Part shown: positions 14,979-21,987 of the stretch, piece by piece
Numbering within the stretch: position 1 is the first letter of the stretch
Layout: each line of letters opens with the position of its first letter
Assembly: GCA_016178055.1 (NCBI GenBank)
Contig: JACOUC010000059.1
Span: 1 to 33,125 of the forward strand
Source: Chlamydiota bacterium
GTDB taxonomy: Bacteria; Auribacterota; JACPWU01
Direction: 5' to 3'
Length of the DNA: 33,125 bases
Translations under genes and position numbers: made by a program
Notes under the pieces: model-generated
The model's database searches: none
What the model saw: the letters and a program-made list of their open reading frames with translations, nothing else
What the model was told of the DNA's origin: nothing

Positions 14979-16196
14979 CTAAGTGAGTAACCGTTCTGCT
15001 GAGATGACCCAGACGTTTTCTCCCTCCCTGCTGGCCAGGTTAGATTCTTCAGTTAATTGAATAAAGGGGATATGACCCAGTTCCCTGGCGTGGTTTAGAT
15101 GATGATTTTCAATCGGTCTTCGGGACTGCTTAACCTCGATCAGAAGCCAAGGGGTACGGTTTTCTGTAATGAGAAAATCTGTTTCCTTACCATCTTGGGT
15201 CCGAATGTAAAAAAGGGAAAAAGGTCCATGGCCGCTATCATTCCAAAATGTTGTCAAGGTCTGAAGCTGGACCGCTACAAAATTTTCGAATCGAGCGGCA
15301 GGATCTAAAATTCTCGTCCAGTCATAGAAGTAAAATTTTTTCTCCTTTTTTACTGAACGCATGATTTTGCGATGGTAAGGAGATATCGTAAAAAGAATAT
15401 AGGTGAGTTCAAGGGCTCGGAGATAGTTTTTAAGCGCATTATAGCTTACTTCTAAATCTTGTTTGAGGCTGTTAATGGAAAGAGGACTTCCAATTCGCGA
15501 GGGAAGAATTTGAATGAGCGTTGCTACGTTTTCAAGCTCTTGAATATGGGTGAGGTCTCTCAAGTCTTCCCGTATGAGCTGGTCAATATAAGTTTCTTTC
15601 CATTTCTGGTGAAAGGTTTTGCTTTGCTGCAGCAGAGGTTCAGGAAATCCACTGAGTTGAAGCAGGGTCTTGAGAGGCTCTCCTTCTTTTGGGTGATAGG
15701 ACAATTTTTTTTCAATCCAGTCTTTGGCCATGGAGGAGGGTGGGTCTATGTCAATCTTCCCAATCAATTCTCGAAGGGTTACAGGGAATAGATGAAATAA
15801 AAAGTAGCGACCGACTAGACTATCTCCCGATTTTCTAAAGAGATCCAGACGAGCGCTTCCTGTCACGATAAATTGGATTTCTTTTTCCTTTTCATCAAAG
15901 GCCTCTTTTAAGATATTTTTCCATTTCGGCATTTTGTGAATTTCATCAAAGCAAACCCAACATTTTTGCAGATGAGGGTCAAGGGCATAGCGGGCATCCC
16001 AGTAAAAAAGAGGGTTTTGACGGTAGCTGGACCGGACAGTTCGTAAATCCCAATTGAAGTAGCAGCTTGGCGAACCCATCTTTTGAAGTTGCGCACGGGC
16101 CAGAGTCGTCTTGCCGCTTTGTCGAGGGCCTGCGATAAAGCGCATTTGGCGACCCCATTGGGGATTAAAAGCAACAGAGGAAAGGGAGCGTTCCAT
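14979..16196 (-). CDS. AAA-type ATPase with C-terminal DUF4143/nuclease-like domain
   Basis: The 405-residue product has a Walker A motif (GPRQSGKTT, about residues 23-31) and a Walker B motif (CWVCFDEIHKMPKW, about 78-91). A sensor-like VTGSARLDLFRKSGDSLVGR follows, then a winged-helix-like middle and a C-terminal region with the PD-(D/E)xK-type pattern GKETDFLI...WLLIEVKQSRR. This is the architecture of the archaeal-type/DUF4143 ATPases, common solitary accessory genes with no settled function. It stands apart from sucD (95 bases) and has its own AT-rich upstream region with inverted GGTAAA sites. It may be a mobile accessory gene. Length is typical of the family and no motif is missing. 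Confidence 0.85.
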   Translation of the reverse strand: MERSLSSVAFNPQWGRQMRFIAGPRQSGKTTLARAQLQKMGSPSCYFNWDLRTVRSSYRQNPLFYWDARYALDPHLQKCWVCFDEIHKMPKWKNILKEAFDEKEKEIQFIVTGSARLDLFRKSGDSLVGRYFLFHLFPVTLRELIGKIDIDPPSSMAKDWIEKKLSYHPKEGEPLKTLLQLSGFPEPLLQQSKTFHQKWKETYIDQLIREDLRDLTHIQELENVATLIQILPSRIGSPLSINSLKQDLEVSYNALKNYLRALELTYILFTISPYHRKIMRSVKKEKKFYFYDWTRILDPAARFENFVAVQLQTLTTFWNDSGHGPFSLFYIRTQDGKETDFLITENRTPWLLIEVKQSRRPIENHHLNHARELGHIPFIQLTEESNLASREGENVWVISAERLLT

Positions 16197-16217
16197 ATTG
16201 ATTATTTTACTATAGTA

Positions 16218-16256
16218 GGTAAAAAAATCAATAATTTTTTACCTGATAGGGTAAAT
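16218..16256 (-). promoter_or_regulatory. Inverted GGTAAA sites upstream of the ATPase gene
   Basis: AGGTAAAAAA (16218-16227) and TTTTTTACCT (16236-16245) form a perfect ten-base inverted repeat. A further GGTAAA (16251-16256) pairs with the central TTTACC. The three half-sites lie in the 95-base gap between sucD and the ATPase gene, 22-60 bases before its start. They could be an operator; as a sucD terminator the stem would be too A/T-rich. TATAGT (16213-16218 on the plus strand, near-palindromic) may serve as a -10 element. Confidence 0.4.
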
Positions 16257-16291
16257 TACACAAAGAACGAATATGAGACGGAAAGGAAATT

Positions 16292-17182
16292 TTACAACAA
16301 TGTTTTGACCGTTGCCCCAATTTGGGCAGGGGTTTCACAGACCGTGACGCCGGCAGCCCTGAGAGCTTCTATTTTAGCGATGGCTGTTCCTGAACCTCCT
16401 GAAATAATAGCTCCAGCATGGCCCATTCTTTTCCCGCTAGGAGCCGTCATGCCGCTGACAAATGCAACAACAGGTTTTGTCACGTTCTTTTGGATATATT
16501 GAGCGGCCTCTTCTTCCTGATTTCCTCCAATTTCGCCTATAAGGATGATGGCTTTAGTTTGAGGATCTTTCTCAAAAAGTTGAAGGAGTTCGATGTAGCC
16601 TGTTCCAATAATGGGGTCTCCACCAATTCCGATGCAGGTGGATTGTCCCAAGCCCAATGAGGTGAGTTGCCAAACCGCTTCATAAGTGAGGGTGCCGCTT
16701 CTGGAAATGACACCTACGGAGCCAGGTTTATGGATGTAACCGGGCATGATACCAATTTTACATTCTCCAGGGGTGATGATCCCAGGACAATTAGGGCCGA
16801 TGAGTCTTGAAGAGCTTCCTTCCAAGTTTTTTTTAACTTTAGCCATGTCGAGAACGGGAATTCCTTCGGTAATGCAGACAACCAGTTCAATTCTAGCCTC
16901 ATTTGCTTCCAAAATTGCATCGGCTGCAAAGGGAGCGGGGACGTAGATAACAGAGGCATTGGCTTTAGTTTTTTCGACCGCTTCCTGGACGGTATCAAAA
17001 ATGGGAATATTATCCCCTCGACTTTGCTCGGGACAGGCGAAATGGGTTCCCCCTTTGCCAGGAGTGACTCCACCGACCATTTGAGTTCCATATTGAACCA
17101 TCTGGCGTGTGTGAAAAGAACCGGCTGAGCCTGTGATGCCCTGGCAGATGACTTTTGTTGATGCATTAATTAAGATACTCAT
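16292..17182 (-). CDS. sucD: Succinyl-CoA synthetase subunit alpha
   Basis: The alpha subunit binds CoA and carries the phosphohistidine in the ADP- or GDP-forming succinyl-CoA synthetase of the TCA cycle. It forms a pair with SucC encoded just upstream. The 296-residue product starts [21 protein letters not shown] chose 17182 over the in-frame ATG at 17212, whose ten extra residues come from a repeat element. The active-site region [18 protein letters not shown] contains the phosphorylated His, and [20 protein letters not shown] is intact. One oddity stands out: after VTPGKGGTH comes [11 protein letters not shown], about nine residues absent from usual SucD, encoded by a short repeat at 17013-17040. 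The insertion lies beyond the CoA-binding glycine loop and before [10 protein letters not shown]. Confidence 0.93.
   Translation of the reverse strand: MSILINASTKVICQGITGSAGSFHTRQMVQYGTQMVGGVTPGKGGTHFACPEQSRGDNIPIFDTVQEAVEKTKANASVIYVPAPFAADAILEANEARIELVVCITEGIPVLDMAKVKKNLEGSSSRLIGPNCPGIITPGECKIGIMPGYIHKPGSVGVISRSGTLTYEAVWQLTSLGLGQSTCIGIGGDPIIGTGYIELLQLFEKDPQTKAIILIGEIGGNQEEEAAQYIQKNVTKPVVAFVSGMTAPSGKRMGHAGAIISGGSGTAIAKIEALRAAGVTVCETPAQIGATVKTLL
17013..17040 (-). repeat. In-frame short repeat insertion in sucD
   Basis: On the coding strand the segment reads CCCGAGCAAAGTCGAGGGG, giving CPEQSRG. This resembles the CCTGAGC(A/G)AAGTCGAAGG-type repeats scattered in intergenic regions of many bacteria, where translation gives CPE(R/Q)SRR-like peptides. 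Relative to SucD homologues it adds about 27 bases without disturbing the frame. Confidence 0.65.
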
Positions 17183-17202
17183 TTTTGATACCCCTAGACT
17201 TT

Positions 17203-17318
17203 GAAAATTCAAAAATCAAACATCAAAAATCAAAATGACAATGTAAAATTCAAAAATGTCTCTCGATGCAATCGCATGAGAAATTTTAATTTGTCATTTT
17301 GGATTTTGATGTTAAAAA
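17203..17318. repeat. CAAAATGACAA-type inverted repeat filling the sucC-sucD gap
   Basis: The left arm (17219-17250, AACATCAAAAATCAAAATGA and onward) pairs with the right arm (17284-17315, TTGTCATTTTGGATTTTGAT). They enclose TCTCTCGATGCAATCGCATGA, which is partly self-complementary. The element encodes the last 11 residues of SucC on the minus strand. It belongs to the same family as the element at 21843-21974, sharing the arms and a similar central TCTC..GCAAT.GC.TGAGAA. Confidence 0.8.
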
Positions 17319-18482
17319 TGTTCGGTTTACGCTTTTCACAATTTCTTGTGCCGCTTCTGCCATGGTTGATGCTGTCGCAATGGCAAGGCCGGAATCGTTT
17401 AAAATCTTTTTCCCTAATTCAACATTCGTTCCCTCAAGGCGTACCACCAGGGGAATATTAATTTTAGTTCCCCGAGCAGCTTCAACAATGCCAGTAGCGA
17501 TCACATCACATTTCATAATACCGCCAAAGATATTGACCAAAATTCCTTTGACTTTAGGATGAGAAAGAAGAATTTTAAAAGCTGTTGTAACCATTTCAGC
17601 CGAGGCCCCGCCACCGACATCCAGAAAATTGGCGGGACTTCCTCCATAAAATTTAATAATGTCCATGGTCGCCATGGCCAGGCCGGCTCCATTCACCATG
17701 CAGCCGATATTTCCATCGAGGCCGATGTAATTGAGTCCTTGTTCTGTGGCTTTGACTTCAAGGGCATTCTCTTGAGAAGGATCTTGAAGGGCTTTAATCT
17801 CGGGATGACGAAAAAGGGCATTATCATCAAAATTGATTTTGGCATCTAAGGCCAAAAGGCCGCCTTCTTTGGTTTTTACAAAGGGATTGATCTCAACCAG
17901 TGAACAGTCCTTGTCAAAAAAGAGGTGAGAGAGACCCAAAAATGTTTTCACGGCTTCAAGAAAGGCTTTATCCTTAAATCCTAAAAAGAGAGCCATTTGT
18001 CTGGCTTGAAAGGCCTGTAGCCCCTGAAGGGGATGGATCCATATTTTAAGAATTTTTTTGGGATGATGTCGAGCGACTTCTTCAATTTCAATGCCTCCCT
18101 CAGTCGAAACGAGAAAAACAGGAACTTCTCTCTCACGATCTAAGGTAAGACCCATATAGTATTCATGATCAATAGAGCAACTTTCCTCCACTAAAACTTT
18201 TTTGACGAGAATGCCTTCAGGACCGGTTTGATAGGTAACGAGACGCTTACCCAAAATTTGATGGGCAACGTTTTTGACCTCCTCCGGTGAATGAACAATG
18301 CGAACGCCACCCGCTTTCCCTCGTCCTCCCGCATGAATTTGGGCCTTAACCACCCACGATCCGTGTGAGGGGCTTTGAGCGATTTTAAGCGCTTCTTCAG
18401 GCGTTTGAGCCGTTTTCCCTTGTACGACGGGAATTTGATAATTATTTAATAAAATTTTTGCCTGATATTCGTGAATTTTCAT
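17286..18482 (-). CDS. sucC: Succinyl-CoA synthetase subunit beta
   Basis: The beta subunit has an ATP-grasp fold and provides nucleotide and succinate binding for the TCA-cycle enzyme. The 398-residue product begins [20 protein letters not shown] and shows the ATP-grasp glycine loop ([20 protein letters not shown]), the acidic metal site ([10 protein letters not shown]), and the C-terminal ligase domain ([60 protein letters not shown]). Normal proteins end near AAQEIVKSV; here [13 protein letters not shown] is added, and those last 11 codons are written by the adjacent inverted repeat. It precedes sucD by about 100 bases in the same operon. The D,D-carboxypeptidase gene is 63 bases upstream. 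Confidence 0.95.
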   Translation of the reverse strand: MKIHEYQAKILLNNYQIPVVQGKTAQTPEEALKIAQSPSHGSWVVKAQIHAGGRGKAGGVRIVHSPEEVKNVAHQILGKRLVTYQTGPEGILVKKVLVEESCSIDHEYYMGLTLDREREVPVFLVSTEGGIEIEEVARHHPKKILKIWIHPLQGLQAFQARQMALFLGFKDKAFLEAVKTFLGLSHLFFDKDCSLVEINPFVKTKEGGLLALDAKINFDDNALFRHPEIKALQDPSQENALEVKATEQGLNYIGLDGNIGCMVNGAGLAMATMDIIKFYGGSPANFLDVGGGASAEMVTTAFKILLSHPKVKGILVNIFGGIMKCDVIATGIVEAARGTKINIPLVVRLEGTNVELGKKILNDSGLAIATASTMAEAAQEIVKSVNRTFLTSKSKMTN

Positions 18483-18545
18483 TTTATTTTTGCGGCTAAT
18501 TTACCTGAAAAGATTTGAATTTGCAAATGTTGAGTGGCGTCATCA

Positions 18546-19769
18546 TCATGACCCTCCCCAGATGCGACGGAAAACGCCCGCTTTCTTTATTTCATCTTTC
18601 GCTTCCACGTTAACATGGGCGAGGATTTCCTGGTCGAGCGTGGCGACGTATTCTCCAATTTTTTGCCCTTGGGCAATAGGGAGAATGAGTGAGGGAGAAA
18701 CGAGAAGAGAAAATTTAACTTGAGAGGCCTTGTTTTTGGGAACCATGAATAAGAGATTGCCGCAAGCAATTCCTTGATCCACTTTTTGACTGCTATGATG
18801 AATCGAAAGATCAAAGACTTTACCTTTGCAAGGAATGAAAATATTCGTATATCTGGAAAATCCATCATCTAAAAGTTGTCGAGTATATTTGAATCTCTCT
18901 TTATTGGTAGGAGCACCTAGAACAACTGAGATCAATCGAAGATTCTCTTTTTTTACAGTAGCAACCAGGCAAAACCCCGCGTCATTTGTGAATCCAGTTT
19001 TCAGTCCGTCCATTCCAGGATATTTTCCAATCAATTTATTTGTATTGATGAAGCGCCATTTGCCTTCTCGGATGGTGGTTTCTTTGACAGAAGAATATTC
19101 TAAGATGTTGGGATGGTCCCGTAATAGGGCTAGAGCCAGACGAGCTAGGTCAGATGCGGTGGTCGTATCTTTGGGTTGATCCTTTGGGACGGGAAGCCCA
19201 TGGGGGCTTCTAAAAATGGTTTGAGTGAGGCCCAATTGATGGGCCCTTTGATTCATGATCTCTACAAAAGAATTTTGAGACCCCGAAACGATTTCAGCAA
19301 GAAGAACAGCTGCATCGTTGGCGCTACCAATCACGGTTGCTTTGACCAAGTCTCGAATCGAAATTTTTTCTCCCCGCCAGAGCTTGGCCCGAGACCCGCC
19401 AATGGAACTGATTCGAGGGGAGACGGTATAAATTTGCTCCCAGTTTATTTTTCCTTTTTGGATGGCTTCAAGAACCAAATAAAGGGTCATCAGCTTTGTG
19501 AGACTCGCCGGGGCATGAGCTTCATTGGGGTCTTTCTGAACGAGAATGTCATGGGTGTCTGCATTGATCACAAGATAGGAGGAGAGGGAAGAATCAGGTA
19601 TTCCCCTTTCATTTAAATAGGAGCTGGAAGATTTTTTTGTGTGATGAGCTGAGACATGTTTTTCAGACTTAGGATGTGCATGAGAAACGCGTTTTGCTTG
19701 GTAAGTATGCTTCCCAAGAGCAAGTGTTGTAACTGTCAGTAAAATAAAATGAATAATAATTTTTTTCAT
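18546..19769 (-). CDS. D-alanyl-D-alanine carboxypeptidase, peptidase S11 family
   Basis: This periplasmic penicillin-binding protein trims the terminal D-Ala of peptidoglycan stem peptides. The 407-residue product has a signal sequence (MKKIIIHFILLTVTTLALG), a His/Lys/Ser-rich linker (about residues 25-52), then the three S11 motifs: SxxK in PASLTKLMT, SxN in GSANDAAVLL and KTG in DGLKTGFTNDAGFCLVATVK. A C-terminal PBP5-like beta domain follows and the tail is basic, with no clear amphipathic anchor visible. It is probably a DacA/DacF-type enzyme. No Shine-Dalgarno sequence precedes the ATG (AACTATTACAAAATT), so initiation may be leaderless or weak. It stands divergent from the metal-efflux operon, with a structured element between them. 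Confidence 0.92.
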   Translation of the reverse strand: MKKIIIHFILLTVTTLALGKHTYQAKRVSHAHPKSEKHVSAHHTKKSSSSYLNERGIPDSSLSSYLVINADTHDILVQKDPNEAHAPASLTKLMTLYLVLEAIQKGKINWEQIYTVSPRISSIGGSRAKLWRGEKISIRDLVKATVIGSANDAAVLLAEIVSGSQNSFVEIMNQRAHQLGLTQTIFRSPHGLPVPKDQPKDTTTASDLARLALALLRDHPNILEYSSVKETTIREGKWRFINTNKLIGKYPGMDGLKTGFTNDAGFCLVATVKKENLRLISVVLGAPTNKERFKYTRQLLDDGFSRYTNIFIPCKGKVFDLSIHHSSQKVDQGIACGNLLFMVPKNKASQVKFSLLVSPSLILPIAQGQKIGEYVATLDQEILAHVNVEAKDEIKKAGVFRRIWGGS

Positions 19770-19788
19770 AATTTTGTAATAGTTTGGC

Positions 19789-19948
19789 TCCGGGAACAGA
19801 GGCAGTTTTTGGCGGGGACGCTCGTCTGAGACCAGCGATCGGGACGAGCTCGGGCTAAGTCGTTCGCTCTAGCTCGACTATTCGTCGAGGTACCATGCTC
19901 GCGAACGACTTCAACGCCCCGTCAAAAACCGCCTCTGTTTCCTCGAGG
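19789..19948. repeat. ~160-base multi-branched palindromic element
   Basis: Closing arms GAACAGAGGCAGTTTTTGGC (from 19794) and CGTCAAAAACCGCCTCTGTT (to 19939) pair imperfectly over about 30 bases. Directly inside lie hairpin 1 (GCTCGTC at 19820-19826 with GACGAGC at 19843-19849) and hairpin 2 (AAGTCGTTCGC at 19857-19867 with GCGAACGACTT at 19901-19911). Hairpin 2 holds an inner stem (CTCGAC 19873-19878 with GTCGAG 19884-19889). The parts abut as a three-way junction. The remainder of the 19770-20062 gap is A/T-rich without a gene. Confidence 0.75.
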
Positions 19949-20062
19949 GAGAATAGTCTAAACGGTTACGATTTTGAATATTTTATATAACTTAAAGGAG
20001 AGTAGGAGTAGATTCAATCTTTTCTTTTATTTTTTATCCAAAATTATGTTAGAGTTAAGAGT

Positions 20063-20449
20063 ATGAAGAAGTCTTTTGCCATTACTATAGCGCTTCTTTA
20101 TGGAATGACCTCTACTCTTTGTCAGAGCATGGCAAAATCCACCTGTTGTTCGACTCAAGAGAACTCATCTCATTCATGTCATCAGAGTTCTGATTCGCAT
20201 TCATCCAAAAGCCATAAACCTGAAAAAGAAATTTGCTGCTGTTATTTTAGTGATATTCCAAAAGTGTTAGAGAATCTTTGGCAAAGTTTGAATGTTCAAG
20301 TCTTAGGGTTTTGGAAAATGTTTTCTTCCGTTGAAGTGAAGCATATTATTTTAAGATGGACGAAAGGATTTTTGGGACCATCCCCTCCGCATTCTATAAA
20401 ATTTTTCCAACGTGTTTTCCCTGCCCTTGCACCTCCTTTCATGAGATAG
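20063..20449 (+). CDS. Secreted Cys/His-rich small protein at the head of the metal-efflux operon
   Basis: The 128-residue product has a signal peptide (MKKSFAITIALLYGMTSTLC, with cleavage likely near QSMAKS). A short mature region is rich in metal ligands: STCCSTQENSSHSCHQSSDS, HSSKSHKPEKEICCCYF. The C-terminal half (VLGFWKMFSSVEVKHIILRW, ending PPHSIKFFQRVFPALAPPFM) is hydrophobic and basic and resembles small proteins found before cus-type efflux genes. I cannot place it in a named family; a DUF2946-like relationship is possible. Position, export signal and Cys/His clusters suggest periplasmic binding or sensing of copper or another soft metal. A 141-base gap separates it from cusC, and a weak TAAGAG precedes its ATG. 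Confidence 0.6.
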   Translation: MKKSFAITIALLYGMTSTLCQSMAKSTCCSTQENSSHSCHQSSDSHSSKSHKPEKEICCCYFSDIPKVLENLWQSLNVQVLGFWKMFSSVEVKHIILRWTKGFLGPSPPHSIKFFQRVFPALAPPFMR

Positions 20450-20590
20450 CTCTTCGCTTTATTCTGCAAGTTTACGTATCTTTAGTGTGTTTAAATTTAA
20501 TAGAATAGAGCCCATCCGATCGTTAAAAAAACAGTGGAACTACGAATTTTTTTACCTTATTTAGATGAAAGTTTTTTAAGGAGGATGATC

Positions 20591-21880
20591 ATGAAGTATA
20601 AGATATTATGGAGTCTTTTTTTGCTCAGCGTGATTCTCTTCACTTTTGCTCTTCAGGCAGAAGAGAGGGTTCATGGAGCAGAAAGAGGTTTTCTAACTCA
20701 GGAGGCTCTTCGTGTCAATCCCGAAATTCATGCGTTTCGAAAAAAATGGGAAGTGGCTAAAGCCCAAGCGATTCAAGCAGGTGTGCTTGAGGATCCTATG
20801 CTGGGGGTTGAATTTGAAGGGGTTCCCACCGACACAGCGGATTTGGGGCGCACCAGTGATATTGAATGGAGTTTTACCCAGACCATTCCTTTTCCAGGCA
20901 AACTTTCTTTAAAGAAAAAAATGGCGCTTGAAGAGGCCCAAAAGGCCTATTTTGAATATTTGGAAAAAGAGAATGAAGTGCTTAGGGAGGTGAAATCAAC
21001 TTATGCAGATCTTATTTTAATGGGCGAGACTCTGAAAATTCTCCTGGAAAATGCAGATCTTCTGATCCAGTTTGAAAACATTGCCAAAAGTAAATACGAG
21101 GTGGGAAAAGTTTCTCAACAGGATTTGTTAAAGGCTCAAGTTGAATTGGCCAAAGTTAAAAATCAGATTTTAATTAAAGAGGAAGAGCGAGAAAGGGCTA
21201 TTGCCAAAATGAATCAGCTTCTTGCCCGAAAACCGGATCATCCCTTGGGTGAAGTTTCTTCTGACCATCGGTTTTTACAGGATTTTTCGCTGGAAGATTT
21301 GATGATGATCGCGTTAGAAAATCGTTCGGAATTGAAGGCGATGGGAGCGGAAATTCATTCGGGGGAGTGGGGGGTTCGGTTGGCCAAACGTCAGTATTGG
21401 CCCGACTTTTTTTCGAAGTTCGAAAGTCGTCAATTCCAGGGAACGGGATTGGAAGAGTATGACGTGATGCTGGGGGTGAACCTTCCATGGTTTTGGACCC
21501 GTTCTCGATTAGAGGGAGCCGTCAAAGAGGCCAATGCAAATCTTGAAATGGCTCATTATTCTTATGAATCAAAAAAGCTCGAGATTTTTTTCGAAATTAA
21601 AGATGCCTTAGTCAAGGTCAATACCTCAAAGAATCTGATTCATCTTTATCAAACGAGTATTCTTCCTAAATCACAAGAAGCGGTGAAGGCGGCTCAGATT
21701 GCCTATCAGTCGGACAAGATCGATTTTTTGATGCTTTTGGATGGTCAAAGGGCGTTATTGAATTTTCAGATCGAATACGAAGAGGCCCTGGCGGATTATG
21801 ATAAGAGTTTGGCTGAATTAGAAAGAAGTGTGGGAAGGGATTTTGAAAATTCAAAATTCAAAAATCAAAATGCAAAATGA
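20591..21880 (+). CDS. cusC: TolC-family outer-membrane efflux protein, CusC/CzcC type
   Basis: This is the outer-membrane channel of a tripartite heavy-metal efflux pump. The 429-residue product starts at ATG 20591, with AAGGAGG six bases upstream; a GTG at 20534 would add unconserved residues. The signal peptide is MKYKILWSLFLLSVILFTFA. The two OEP repeats are helical, with the characteristic EDPMLGVEFEGVP and DIEWSFTQTIPFPGKLSLKK in the first half and PDFFSKFESRQF...VMLGVNLPWFW in the second. The last 12 residues (FENSKFKNQNAK) and stop come from a repeat element beginning at 21843. The gene symbol reflects the neighbouring CusB/CusA-like genes rather than proof of specificity. Confidence 0.88.
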   Translation: MKYKILWSLFLLSVILFTFALQAEERVHGAERGFLTQEALRVNPEIHAFRKKWEVAKAQAIQAGVLEDPMLGVEFEGVPTDTADLGRTSDIEWSFTQTIPFPGKLSLKKKMALEEAQKAYFEYLEKENEVLREVKSTYADLILMGETLKILLENADLLIQFENIAKSKYEVGKVSQQDLLKAQVELAKVKNQILIKEEERERAIAKMNQLLARKPDHPLGEVSSDHRFLQDFSLEDLMMIALENRSELKAMGAEIHSGEWGVRLAKRQYWPDFFSKFESRQFQGTGLEEYDVMLGVNLPWFWTRSRLEGAVKEANANLEMAHYSYESKKLEIFFEIKDALVKVNTSKNLIHLYQTSILPKSQEAVKAAQIAYQSDKIDFLMLLDGQRALLNFQIEYEEALADYDKSLAELERSVGRDFENSKFKNQNAK

Positions 21881-21974
21881 CAATCCAAAACTCAAAATTT
21901 CTCCAAGCAATAGCGTTGAGAACATTTTGGATTTTGATCTGTCATTTTGATTTTTAATTTTTGATTTTTGATCT
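21843..21974. repeat. CAAAATGACAA-type inverted repeat between cusC and cusB
   Basis: Left-arm words ATTCAAAAATCAAAATG and ATGACAATCCAAAA pair with the right-arm TTTTGGATTTTGATCTGTCA and TTTTGATTTTTAATTTTTGA. They flank the central TCTCCAAGCAATAGCGTTGA. It is the same family as 17203-17318. The left arm is translated as the end of CusC; the right arm lies just before the cusB ribosome-binding site (AAAGGAGC). Confidence 0.8.
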
Positions 21975-21987
21975 AGAAAGGAGCCGT

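Noticed and set aside
16714-17166. 150-codon minus-strand frame
   Set aside because: It lies wholly inside sucD in another frame, is rich in Pro/Ser/Leu without motifs, and the sucD frame is unmistakable.
17183-17212. Upstream ATG start for sucD
   Set aside because: The extra residues [10 protein letters not shown] are encoded by the edge of a repeat; homologues start at [10 protein letters not shown].
19789-19948. tRNA or rRNA gene
   Set aside because: The branched fold has no acceptor/CCA-like end, anticodon arm or T-loop consensus.
20534-20590. Upstream GTG start for cusC
   Set aside because: An ideal AAGGAGG precedes the ATG at 20591, which is followed immediately by a proper signal peptide.
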